From Leptolyngbyaceae cyanobacterium M65_K2018_010 (GTDB taxonomy: Bacteria; Cyanobacteriota; Cyanobacteriia; Phormidesmidales; Phormidesmidaceae), in the NCBI GenBank assembly GCA_015295885.1, contig DVEE01000480.1, positions 1 through 19,845 of the forward strand: a stretch of DNA of 19,845 bases. The letters run 5' to 3'. Below are positions 7,782-15,503 of the stretch, in pieces. A program made the position numbers and the translations under genes. Below the pieces are notes generated by a model. The model searched no databases. It had not been told where the DNA came from and saw nothing but the letters and a program-made list of their open reading frames with translations. Numbering within the stretch: position 1 is the stretch's first letter; each line of letters begins with the position of its first letter.

Positions 7782-7807
7782 AAAGCGCCCTTGGGAGGCG
7801 CTTTTTT
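7782..7807 (+). terminator. Rho-independent terminator after the peroxiredoxin gene
   Basis: A perfect 8-bp stem AAAGCGCC (7782-7789) / GGCGCTTT (7797-7804) with a 7-nt loop, running directly into a T-run (TTTTTT, 7802-7807). It starts 33 bp after the stop codon, a textbook arrangement. Confidence 0.88.
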
Positions 7808-8227
7808 GTGCCCATTTGTCTTTCTTACCGGAGCCCAGGGGCACAAAGCAAACTCTAAAAAAGTAGCAGCCTCGCTGAAACGACACCAACAGAGGGGTCA
7901 GGCGAGGCTGGAGACGCAGTTAGGAGGTATCTTGGCTTAAGCATATCCGGCTCTTCCCGGGAAGAAGCCAGCCTTAACAAGTTTTTAAGGTCAGCTAGGG
8001 ATAGATTGGGGCAATTTCGCTAAATTCCCCAGCCCAACCAGCGCCACCCCCCATTGACTGCGCCTTACCCACTCCCACCATCGAGCTTTATATCTGAATA
8101 AAGCTTGCGTAAAAGAATCGCCCCTGAGTGCCAATTATTACTAGGCCAATGAAAGGATAGGGATAAGCCCCTGATCAGGGACGAGTCGCTGTCGGCTACT
8201 TCCCCTCACCCTCAGACATTAACCCCA
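7808..8227. other. Hairpin-rich non-coding spacer
   Basis: About 420 bp without a credible gene but with several inverted repeats: CAGCCTCGC/GCGAGGCTG (7867-7875 with 7902-7910); CTTCCCGGGAAG (7953-7964) extended by GGCT/AGCC flanks; CCTTAA/TTAAGG (7972-7990); AGCTTTAT/ATAAAGCT (8084-8105); and the 12-bp palindrome CCCTGATCAGGG (8169-8180). The first three lie within 125 bp and could be parts of one structured RNA. On the minus strand the first stem is followed by CTAC and a T-run, which resembles a terminator. Confidence 0.4.
8084..8105. repeat. Perfect 8-bp inverted repeat with 6-nt loop
   Basis: AGCTTTAT (8084-8091) and ATAAAGCT (8098-8105) flank ATCTGA. It lies about 150 bp upstream of the degraded secreted-protein ORF. 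It could be an operator or a weak hairpin; no T-run follows. Confidence 0.5.
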
Positions 8228-8251
8228 TTGGCCTATCAGCTCATTTTAGCT

Positions 8252-8452
8252 ATGAAAGCTACACTGATCAGACTCTTCATTTTACCCAGTGGCATTCTCT
8301 CGCTGGTTAGTTTAAGCTTGCTAAGCCTAGTGCTTCTTTATACGCCGACTCCTCAGTCCGCTAGCCAGGCGCAACGCCATCGAGATGAGTTTCCTGGTCA
8401 GCGACGGGGGGGTGGTACCCACTGGGCAACCTTTCCCGGAGATGTGGCTTAA
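8252..8452 (+). pseudogene. Truncated secreted protein, probable DUF928 remnant
   Basis: From ATG 8252 the frame encodes 66 residues. It starts with a clear signal-peptide pattern (M-K-A-T-L-I-R-L-F, then a Ser/Leu-rich hydrophobic core, then T-P-Q-S-A-S-Q-A). After the likely cleavage site comes D-E-F-P-G-Q-R-R-G-G-G-T-H-W, which resembles the start of mature DUF928 proteins ([RK]-x-G-G-G-[ST]-R/H). DUF928 genes commonly sit beside CHASE2-domain genes in cyanobacteria, and the CHASE2 gene begins 411 bp downstream, which supports the assignment. The frame then hits a TAA at 8450-8452 and no downstream frame clearly continues the domain. I read it as a gene start whose body has been lost. It could instead be a short exported peptide. 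Confidence 0.45.
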
Positions 8453-8863
8453 TGGGGCTAGGTAGCTGTGCCCCTGGTTAGGCATGGGTCTCTGGGCGGG
8501 TTGGTCAGGCCGAGCCTGCTAGACCTAAAACCGCCCCATCCGGTGAACGGCTGCCCAACCTTGGGGTCAAGGTAAGGGGTAACTCCCTATACCGCCAGCG
8601 GTTGATGGGTTCCCCAGTGCTGAGCCCGGTGTTCTGGTGGGTTGCCGCTGAGACAATCGTCGTTTCCCCCCCTATCCCGGGTCGGCAGTGACCGCCCCCT
8701 AGCCCCCGCCTGCCGATCACCTAGGTTAGATCAACCCAAGCCAGATTTTGAAGCGACGCCCCATTGCTTCCGGAGATGACAAAAATCCTCTGTATAAATC
8801 AGTATTCAGGGACTTTGAGCCGCTGCTTGTCATCTCAACGTCTACCGCTCCCTCATTCAATCT
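8453..8863. other. Non-coding spacer between the DUF928-like remnant and the CHASE2 gene
   Basis: These 411 bp hold no recognisable gene. One frame is open from 8482 to 8694 on the plus strand but its translation (proline- and glycine-rich, with a W-W pair near the end) matches no family I know. It may be decayed remains of the upstream gene. No clear ribosome site precedes the CHASE2 ATG. Confidence 0.35.
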
Positions 8864-11398
8864 ATGGTTCACTTCCAGGCCCGGTCTTGGAGGTCTCGGG
8901 TTCAACTGCTGGCAACCCAACTGACCAAGCACCTGAACTTTGGCAGTCGGGCAATTTTGGTTTCCAGTCTCTTGGCTCTCACCTTGGTGGGAACCGGTAA
9001 GCGGTTGGGTCTGTTTCAGCACCTTGAGGCCACTAACCTGGATTTTTGGACCCGGGTACAGCCCCACCAGCCCCCCGACGACCGACTGCTGCTGGTGGAG
9101 ATTACGGAAGAAGATCTGACGACCTACGGTTGGCCCCTATCGGATCAGCGGGTGGCCGATATTATTGCCACGCTCCAGCGCTACAATCCCGCCGTGATTG
9201 GCTTGGACCTCTATCGCAGTACGCCCCACTCACCGGGCCGGGAAGCTCTGGCCCAAGAGTTTCAGGCGGCTAATCTGATCGGCATTATGAATGCGGGCAG
9301 CCAACCCGATGGCGGTGAGGTGCCGGCCCCACCGGAGTGGCCCCAGGACCAGGTGGGTTTTAATGATTTAGCTCTGGATCCCGATGGGGTACTGCGTCGC
9401 AACCTTCTGTTTGTGGGCAGCCCGACCAATCCCTACTATTCCTTCCCGCTACGGGTGGTGCTGGCCTATCACCCCGAGCTCACCTTTCAGGTGGACCCGG
9501 AAGAGGATCGGCTGCTGATTGGCGATACGGCCTTCCCGGCCCTGATGGCAGGAGATGGCGGCTACGCCAAGATTGATCACCGGGGCTATCAAATTCTCAA
9601 GCGCTACCGGACCCCCTATGCCCCGGCCCAGAAAATTACCGTGGCTCAGGTCCTGTCCGGGGTGTTGCCAGCCAATTGGGTGGAAGGCAAGGTGGTATTA
9701 ATTGGCTCGACGGCCTCTAGCCTCAAGGATGAGTTTTTTACCCCCTACAGCCGAGATCAATCCAGTCGGTTCATGATGTCTGGGGTGGAAGTCCATGCCC
9801 AGAGCATTAGCCAACTGCTAGATGCGATCGCCGGTGAGCGAGTTCTCTATCGCTTTTTACCCCAATGGGGCGAATTTCTTTGGTTGCTGGCAGTGGTTTT
9901 GCTGGGCAGCGGCCTGGGGTGGAGAATCCGCCGACCGGTGGTGCTGGTGCTGGGGGTCAGCCTGGTGCTGTTGGGCATCTGGGGGATGGGGGGGGTAGCC
10001 CTGGGCCAGCTCTGGTGGATTCCCACCATCGAACCCATGGCCGGGTTCCTTTTAGCGGTGGGTTTAGTAGTGGCCCAAAAGGCCCTTTACCGCACCAGTT
10101 ATGACCAATTAACCCTGTTGCCAGGGCGAGAGATTTTTTTGTTGCACATTCAACGGGAACTGCAACTGCAGCGCCGCTCCGAGCTTCACCCTCCTCTCAC
10201 GGTGGTGTTTCTAGACATTGACCGGTTCAAGCTGATTAATCAGTCCTTTGGCCATACCGTCGGTGATCGGGTGTTGCAAACCATGGCCAAGCGGCTCTTA
10301 CAGGTCTTGCCGGAGTCTGCCCAACTGGCCCGGGTAGGCGGGGATGAATTTGCTTTTCTGTTACCTAACAACGATCAATCCCAGGTGGATCAACTCCTAA
10401 ATCGCGTCCAGGAAGAACTGGCCGCCCCCATTGCCATTGCCAAACAGCGCCTATCGATTACCTGCAGCATGGGTATGGCGATTGCCCGGGATGACCAGCA
10501 CCCCCCCCAACCGGAGGAGTTACTGCGGGATGCCCACACGGCTATGTATCGGGCTAAGGCTCTCAACGAGGATCGCTACGAAGTGTTTGCCGTCACCATG
10601 CGGGAGGAGGCGGTACGGCGCCTGGAGTTAGAAAGTCACCTGTTGAACGCCTTTGAGAACCAGGAGTTTCTGCTTCACTACCAGCCGATTGTGAATCTTT
10701 ACCAGGGTCACTTGATTGGCTTTGAGGCTCTGGTGCGTTGGTATCGCCCCGGTGAAGGGTTTGTGGCGCCAGGGCAATTTATTCAGGTGGCCGAAGAAAC
10801 TGGGCTGATTATTAACCTGGGGCAGTGGATTTTTCAAGAGGCCAGTCGCCAACTGAAAGTGTGGCAGGAGCAATACCCCCACCTCAATCTAAAAATGAGT
10901 ATCAACCTTTCCCGGCGGCAGTTTCACCAGACCGACCTGGTGCAGCAGTTTGCCCGTTGCCTGGAAGAGTTGGGCGTTGCGGGCCAACAGATTCAACTGG
11001 AAATTACCGAGAGCATGATCATGCGCAATGTCGAGGCGGCTCGCCAGCTCATGCACCAACTCAAGGGGTTAGGGTTGCAGCTCGCCATTGATGACTTTGG
11101 CACCGGTTATTCTTCCCTGAGCTATTTACACCGTTTTCCCACCGACACCTTGAAAGTTGATCAGTCCTTTGTCGGTCGTATGGATCAAAGCCAGGATGAT
11201 CGTGAGATTGTGCATACCATCATTGCCCTGGGGCAAAAACTGGGGATGACCCTGGTGGCCGAGGGCATTGAAACCCAGAGACAAATCGATCTGTTGCTGG
11301 AAATGGGCTGCCGCCAGGGCCAGGGCTACTTTTTCTCGCCTCCCCTGAACCCTGAGCAGGCCACCGCTCTGATGGCCGCCCAACTGATCGCCCCATAG
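8864..11398 (+). CDS. CHASE2-GGDEF-EAL membrane c-di-GMP signalling protein
   Basis: An 844-residue membrane sensor that makes and/or degrades cyclic di-GMP. An N-terminal membrane helix lies near residues 26-43. The extracytoplasmic CHASE2 domain (about 55-330) shows L-D-F-W-x-R, then I-G-L-D-L-Y-R, then V-V-L-I-G-S-T-A and G-V-E-V-H-A-Q. Three membrane helices follow (about 337-410). The GGDEF domain has F-L-D-I-D-R-F-K and an intact G-G-D-E-F near 492-496; the RxxD inhibitory site five residues upstream is absent. The EAL domain has E-A-L-V-R-W near 620, then D-D-F-G-T-G-Y-S-S-L, then K-V-D-Q-S-F-V and E-G-I-E-T, so all main phosphodiesterase residues are present. Both activities are therefore plausible. 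It follows a probable DUF928 remnant and is not closely linked to any other intact gene. Confidence 0.94.
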   Translation: MVHFQARSWRSRVQLLATQLTKHLNFGSRAILVSSLLALTLVGTGKRLGLFQHLEATNLDFWTRVQPHQPPDDRLLLVEITEEDLTTYGWPLSDQRVADIIATLQRYNPAVIGLDLYRSTPHSPGREALAQEFQAANLIGIMNAGSQPDGGEVPAPPEWPQDQVGFNDLALDPDGVLRRNLLFVGSPTNPYYSFPLRVVLAYHPELTFQVDPEEDRLLIGDTAFPALMAGDGGYAKIDHRGYQILKRYRTPYAPAQKITVAQVLSGVLPANWVEGKVVLIGSTASSLKDEFFTPYSRDQSSRFMMSGVEVHAQSISQLLDAIAGERVLYRFLPQWGEFLWLLAVVLLGSGLGWRIRRPVVLVLGVSLVLLGIWGMGGVALGQLWWIPTIEPMAGFLLAVGLVVAQKALYRTSYDQLTLLPGREIFLLHIQRELQLQRRSELHPPLTVVFLDIDRFKLINQSFGHTVGDRVLQTMAKRLLQVLPESAQLARVGGDEFAFLLPNNDQSQVDQLLNRVQEELAAPIAIAKQRLSITCSMGMAIARDDQHPPQPEELLRDAHTAMYRAKALNEDRYEVFAVTMREEAVRRLELESHLLNAFENQEFLLHYQPIVNLYQGHLIGFEALVRWYRPGEGFVAPGQFIQVAEETGLIINLGQWIFQEASRQLKVWQEQYPHLNLKMSINLSRRQFHQTDLVQQFARCLEELGVAGQQIQLEITESMIMRNVEAARQLMHQLKGLGLQLAIDDFGTGYSSLSYLHRFPTDTLKVDQSFVGRMDQSQDDREIVHTIIALGQKLGMTLVAEGIETQRQIDLLLEMGCRQGQGYFFSPPLNPEQATALMAAQLIAP

Positions 11399-11868
11399 GG
11401 GCCAGCCATCAGAAAAACCAATCACCCCAGGGGGCCGACCCCTGGAAAACTGATGTTTGGGAGTTTTGGTCGCCGGAGATGCGGATCAAACCCCAGGGGT
11501 TTTCTGCCATGCCCTGACGGACAAGGGTTCTAGCCCTTGATCAGGGGACTCCAACAGGGGGGTGGGGGTGGTTTTGGGTTCATTTCAGTCATCGTTACTT
11601 AACACGAGCCAGGGGTTAAGCGATATAGGATGAATGAGTAGGTTTCTGTGTTTTCAGACACAGTTCAACGGGCTAGGGATGAGGGGTTGACGGCTAAACG
11701 CTGAACTTTCTGGGTCGGGCGGTGAGGTTTAGGGCCCTTGGCGCGAACCTGATCAAGCCCTTCCGGTCAACCTGCAGGGTCTTGATGGGCTTAACCTTAG
11801 ACAGGAATGCCTGGGAAAGTTTCAGCTAGGGGTTGCCGACCTCAATACACTTCATGGGAGGTCGAATA
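11399..11868. other. Regulatory spacer upstream of the SSADH gene
   Basis: A 470-bp non-coding stretch. Hairpins seen: CCAGGGG/CCCCTGG (11427-11445), 28 bp after the CHASE2 gene and a possible but T-less terminator; CAAGGG/CCCTTG (11522-11539), which runs into CCCTTGATCAGGGG (11534-11547); and CTGTGT/ACACAG (11646-11663). A promoter may lie around TTAACA (11600-11605) with TATAGG about 19 bp further on, but the spacing is long. A good ribosome site GGGAGG lies at 11856-11861. Confidence 0.4.
11856..11861 (+). promoter_or_regulatory. Shine-Dalgarno site fixing the SSADH start
   Basis: GGGAGG ends seven bases before ATG 11869. It lies inside the longer open frame that starts with TTG at 11833, and so argues that translation begins at 11869. 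Confidence 0.75.
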
Positions 11869-13260
11869 ATGGGAATTGCCACTATCAATCCAGCGACGGG
11901 AGCGACGGTTCAGGTTTTTGAAGAACTCACCGATGCGGCCCTGGAGGAGAAACTCGCCAAGGCCACCCAGGTCTTGGCGCACTATCGCCAAACTACCCTG
12001 AGCCAACGGGCCGCCTGGCTCCATGAGGCGGCTAGGGTTTTGGAAAACAATAAGCAGGCCTATGGCCAGTTGATGACCTTGGAAATGGGGAAGCCCCTGG
12101 CTGCCGCGATCGCAGAGGTGGAAAAGAGTGCCTGGGTTTGTCGCTTCTATGCGGACCAGGGAGCCGAGTTTTTGGCCGATGTACCGGCCCGTACCGACGC
12201 TAGCCGCAGCTTTGTGCGCTACCAGCCCCTGGGTTGCATTCTGGCGGTCATGCCCTGGAATTTCCCCTTCTGGCAGGTGTTTCGCTTTGCCGCCCCCGCC
12301 CTCATGGCTGGCAATGTGGGCCTGTTAAAGCACGCCTCCAATGTACCCCAGTGCGCCCTGGCCATTGAGGAAGTATTTCACAAGGCGGGGTTACCCGACG
12401 GGGCCTTTCAAACCCTGCTGATAGGCGCTGGCCGGATTGCCGATCTGGTGGCGGACGATCGCATCCAGGCCGCTACCCTGACCGGCAGCGAACCGGCGGG
12501 GGCCAGTTTGGCCGCCGCCTGTGGCCGCCAGATCAAGAAAACCGTACTGGAACTGGGGGGCACTGACCCGTTCATTGTCATGCCCAGTGCGGATTTAGAA
12601 ACCGCGATCGCCACCGCTGCCACCGCCCGCATGCTCAACAATGGCCAGTCCTGCATTGCCGCCAAGCGATTTATTGTCCATGAGGCGATTGCCGAGGCCT
12701 TTGAAGTAGGGCTGAGGGATAGGTTTGCGGCGCTGCAGGTGGGTGATCCCATGCTTCCCGAGGTCACCGTTGGCCCCCTGGCCACCCCCTCCATTGTCGT
12801 GGAGTTGGAACAGCAGGTTCACGCCTGTCTAGCCCAGGGGGCCAAGGCCCTGATCGGCGGTGATATAGCGGCCCTCAAGGCCCAACTGCCCGCTGCCCTG
12901 CAGGGGGGAAACTGGTTTCCGCCGACCATTCTGACCCAGATTCCCCCCGGCACACCGGCGGATCAGGAGGAATTTTTTGGCCCGGTGGCCCTGGTGTTTC
13001 GGGTAGCCAGCCTGGAACAAGCCATTCAACTGGCTAACTCGACCCCCCTGGGGTTGGGGGCCAGCGGTTGGAGCCAGGATCCGGCCGAGCAAGAGCGCAT
13101 GATTCAGGACTTAGAGGCGGGGGCTGTCTTTATCAACGGGTTAGTCAAATCTGACCCCCGCCTGCCCTTTGGCGGCATCAAGCGATCGGGCTATGGCCGA
13201 GAGCTAGGCCGGGAGGGAATCCTTGAATTTGTTAACGTCAAAACCGTTTGGGTGAAGTAA
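11869..13260 (+). CDS. Succinate-semialdehyde dehydrogenase (NAD(P)+)
   Basis: Oxidises succinic semialdehyde to succinate. Paired with the next gene it forms the cyanobacterial bypass that replaces 2-oxoglutarate dehydrogenase and succinyl-CoA synthetase. The 463-residue aldehyde dehydrogenase has the N-terminal I-N-P-A-T-G motif, P-W-N-F-P-F-W (129-135), L-E-L-G-G-T-D-P-F with general base Glu228, and N-N-G-Q-S-C-I-A with catalytic Cys262. The cofactor-binding segment L-L-K-H-A-S (Lys154, Ser157) matches, from memory, residues described for the Synechococcus PCC 7002 enzyme. E-E-F-F-G-P-V and the C-terminal P-F-G-G-I-K-R-S-G-Y-G-R-E-L are standard. The start is ATG 11869 because of the GGGAGG ribosome site; the frame extends to a TTG at 11833. 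It lies 53 bp before the decarboxylase gene, almost certainly one operon. Confidence 0.93.
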   Translation: MGIATINPATGATVQVFEELTDAALEEKLAKATQVLAHYRQTTLSQRAAWLHEAARVLENNKQAYGQLMTLEMGKPLAAAIAEVEKSAWVCRFYADQGAEFLADVPARTDASRSFVRYQPLGCILAVMPWNFPFWQVFRFAAPALMAGNVGLLKHASNVPQCALAIEEVFHKAGLPDGAFQTLLIGAGRIADLVADDRIQAATLTGSEPAGASLAAACGRQIKKTVLELGGTDPFIVMPSADLETAIATAATARMLNNGQSCIAAKRFIVHEAIAEAFEVGLRDRFAALQVGDPMLPEVTVGPLATPSIVVELEQQVHACLAQGAKALIGGDIAALKAQLPAALQGGNWFPPTILTQIPPGTPADQEEFFGPVALVFRVASLEQAIQLANSTPLGLGASGWSQDPAEQERMIQDLEAGAVFINGLVKSDPRLPFGGIKRSGYGRELGREGILEFVNVKTVWVK

Positions 13261-13313
13261 TTCACCCCCCTACCACCTATTTGCCCATTATCCAAACCAG
13301 AACATGAGGGGTT

Positions 13314-14951
13314 ATGAATACGGCTGAGTTGCTAGTGCAGTGCCTTGAAAATGAAGGCGTCGAGTATATTTTTGGCTTGCCGGGGGAAGAAAACCTACAA
13401 CTGCTGCAGGCCCTGCGGCGATCCTCCATTCAGTTTATTACCACCCGCCACGAGCAGGGAGCCGCCTTTATGGCCGATGTCTACGGACGGCTGACGGGGA
13501 AGGCCGGGGTGTGTTTGTCAACGCTAGGGCCCGGAGCCACCAACCTGATGACCGGGGTCGCCGATGCCTACCTGGACCGGGCGCCGCTGGTGGCCATTAC
13601 CGGCCAGGTGGGCACCGATCGCATGCACATTGAATCCCACCAGTACCTGGATCTGGTGGCCATGTTTGCCCCGGTGACCAAGTGGAATGCCCAAATTGTC
13701 CGGCCCAGCAACACTCCGGAAATTGTCCGCAAGGCCTTTAAGATTGCCCAAACGGAAAAACCGGGGGCGGTTCACATCGACCTGCCGGAAAACATTGCCG
13801 AGATGGACGTGCAGGGAGCACCGCTGCGCCGGGATAGTCAGGAGAAGATCTACGCCTCGATGCAGAGCATTCAGCAGGCGGCGGTGGCAATTTCCCAGGC
13901 CACTAACCCCATGATTCTGGTCGGTAACGGGGCGATCCGAGGGCGCGCCAGCGAAGCCTTGACTGAATTTGCCACCCAGCTGAATATTCCCGTGGCCAAT
14001 ACTTTCATGGGCAAAGGGGTGATTCCCTATACCCATCCCCTGGCCCTGTGGACCTTTGGCCTGCAGCAGCGCGATTATATTACCTGCGCCATGGAAACGG
14101 CGGATTTGATTATTGCCGTGGGCTACGACCTGATTGAATATTCGCCCAAACGCTGGAACCCCGATGGCAAGCTGCCGATTCTCCATATCAACCTCACCCA
14201 CGCGGAAGTGGATAGCAGCTACATTCCCAAGGTGGAAGTCATTGGGGACATTTCCGACTCACTCCATGAAATTTTGAATCGGGTGAAGCGCCAGGGTCGC
14301 CCCCAACCCCCGGCCCTCAAGGTGCGGGAGGATATTCGCGCCGACTACGAACAGTATGCCGACGACTACGGCTTTCCGGTCAAGCCCCAGAAACTCATCT
14401 ACGACCTGCGCCAGGTGCTGGGTCCAGAGGACATCGTAATCTCTGACGTGGGAGCCCACAAAATGTGGATTGCCCGCAACTACCACTGCCTGCGACCCAA
14501 CACCTGCCTGATTTCCAACGGCTTTGCGGCGATGGGGATTGCCATCCCCGGAGCGCTGGCGGCTAAGCTGGTGCATCCCAACCGCAAGGTGGTAGCCGCT
14601 ACCGGCGACGGCGGCTTTATGATGAACTGCCAGGAGTTGGAAACGGCCCTACGCATTGGTACTCCCTTTGTCACCATCATCTTTAACGACGGTGGCTACG
14701 GTCTGATTGAGTGGAAGCAGATGAACTACTACGGGGAATCTTCTTTCATCCACTTCTCGAATCCAGACTTTGTCAAACTGGCGGAGAGCATGGGCCTGAA
14801 GGGCTATCGGGTAGAGTCTACGGAGGACCTGGTGCCGACCCTGAAAACCGCCCTGGATGACGACGTGCCGGCGGTGATTGACTGCCCCGTAGACTATCGG
14901 GAAAACTTGCTGTTCAGTCAGAAAACCGGCGACCTCACCTGTCTGATTTAG
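13314..14951 (+). CDS. 2-Oxoglutarate decarboxylase (acetolactate synthase-like, ThDP-dependent)
   Basis: A 545-residue thiamine-diphosphate enzyme of the acetolactate synthase superfamily. The N-terminal domain has F-G-L-P-G-E-E-N and R-H-E-Q-G-A-A-F-M-A, with the cofactor-activating Glu47. The C-terminal ThDP/Mg motif is G-D-G-G-F-M-M-N near residue 430, followed by I-I-F-N-D-G-G-Y-G-L-I. By sequence alone it could be called acetolactate synthase large subunit. However, adjacency to SSADH, the H-I-E-S-H-Q-Y-L-D region and the C-terminal D-Y-R-E-N pattern fit the enzyme shown in Synechococcus PCC 7002 to decarboxylate 2-oxoglutarate to succinic semialdehyde. No small regulatory subunit gene is nearby. 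The ATG is preceded by GAGGGG, though close to the start. Confidence 0.88.
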   Translation: MNTAELLVQCLENEGVEYIFGLPGEENLQLLQALRRSSIQFITTRHEQGAAFMADVYGRLTGKAGVCLSTLGPGATNLMTGVADAYLDRAPLVAITGQVGTDRMHIESHQYLDLVAMFAPVTKWNAQIVRPSNTPEIVRKAFKIAQTEKPGAVHIDLPENIAEMDVQGAPLRRDSQEKIYASMQSIQQAAVAISQATNPMILVGNGAIRGRASEALTEFATQLNIPVANTFMGKGVIPYTHPLALWTFGLQQRDYITCAMETADLIIAVGYDLIEYSPKRWNPDGKLPILHINLTHAEVDSSYIPKVEVIGDISDSLHEILNRVKRQGRPQPPALKVREDIRADYEQYADDYGFPVKPQKLIYDLRQVLGPEDIVISDVGAHKMWIARNYHCLRPNTCLISNGFAAMGIAIPGALAAKLVHPNRKVVAATGDGGFMMNCQELETALRIGTPFVTIIFNDGGYGLIEWKQMNYYGESSFIHFSNPDFVKLAESMGLKGYRVESTEDLVPTLKTALDDDVPAVIDCPVDYRENLLFSQKTGDLTCLI

Positions 14952-15048
14952 CCTCCTGAGCGGGTATCACCCCCCTGGGGTCCAGCGGCCAGCCCTGGCT
15001 TCTAGACAGGGGAGGCCGATACAAGGTAAAGCTAGGTAAATAGTTGCA

Positions 15049-15055
15049 GAGGAGG
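15049..15055 (+). promoter_or_regulatory. Shine-Dalgarno site of yjbQ
   Basis: GAGGAGG lies eight bases before ATG 15064, a near-ideal ribosome site that fixes this start. Confidence 0.7.
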
Positions 15056-15063
15056 CCCTGTCT

Positions 15064-15501
15064 ATGACCGCTGAAGCGGTGGTTACCCGCCATTACCAAC
15101 GGCTGCTGACCCTGCGATCGCAGGGCAAATCTCTGCAGCGCTTTACCCCCCAGGTAGAGGCGGTGGTTCGCGAGTCGGGCATCCACACCGGCCTCTGCAC
15201 GGTATTTTTGCGTCATACCTCGGCCAGCCTGATCATCCAAGAAAACGCTGACCCCGACGTGCTGGTGGATTTAGAAACCTTTCTGGCCCGGCTGGTGCCG
15301 GAAGCGGCCCCCTACCGCCACAGCACCGAAGGACCGGATGATATGCCCGCCCACATTCGCACCGTGCTGACCCACACCTCGGAAACCATTCCCGTGATGG
15401 CGGGACGGTTAGCCCTGGGCACCTGGCAGGGGCTCTACCTGTGGGAGCATCGGGCCCGGGGGGCGGTGCGGGAAGTGGTGGTGCATGTTACGGGCAATTA
15501 G
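15064..15501 (+). CDS. yjbQ: YjbQ/UPF0047 family protein, putative secondary thiamine-phosphate synthase
   Basis: A 145-residue UPF0047 protein. Signatures in order: H-T-S-A-S-L-I-I-Q-E-N-A-D-P-D-V in the first half, the H-S-T-E-G-P-D-D-M-P-A-H-I-R block, and L-A-L-G-T-W-Q-G-L-Y-L-W-E-H-R near the C terminus. The family has a reported, fairly weak thiamine-phosphate synthase activity in E. coli; the physiological role is unsettled. A good GAGGAGG ribosome site precedes the ATG. The stop is two bases before the era start, so the two are translationally linked. The ThDP-dependent decarboxylase ends 112 bp upstream, which makes a cofactor link attractive but unproven. Confidence 0.9.
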   Translation: MTAEAVVTRHYQRLLTLRSQGKSLQRFTPQVEAVVRESGIHTGLCTVFLRHTSASLIIQENADPDVLVDLETFLARLVPEAAPYRHSTEGPDDMPAHIRTVLTHTSETIPVMAGRLALGTWQGLYLWEHRARGAVREVVVHVTGN

Positions 15502-15503
15502 CC

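Noticed and set aside
7062..7889. Long minus-strand ORF antisense to the peroxiredoxin gene
   Set aside because: It is the shadow frame of a clearly recognised gene and shows no conserved domain.
8482..8694. Open plus-strand frame continuing the DUF928-like remnant after a frameshift
   Set aside because: The translation has no G-G-G-T-type or other DUF928 landmarks that I can recognise and no start codon in a plausible context.
13314..14951. Annotation as acetolactate synthase large subunit (ilvB/ilvI)
   Set aside because: Superfamily similarity is real, but adjacency to SSADH and lack of a small-subunit gene fit 2-oxoglutarate decarboxylase better.
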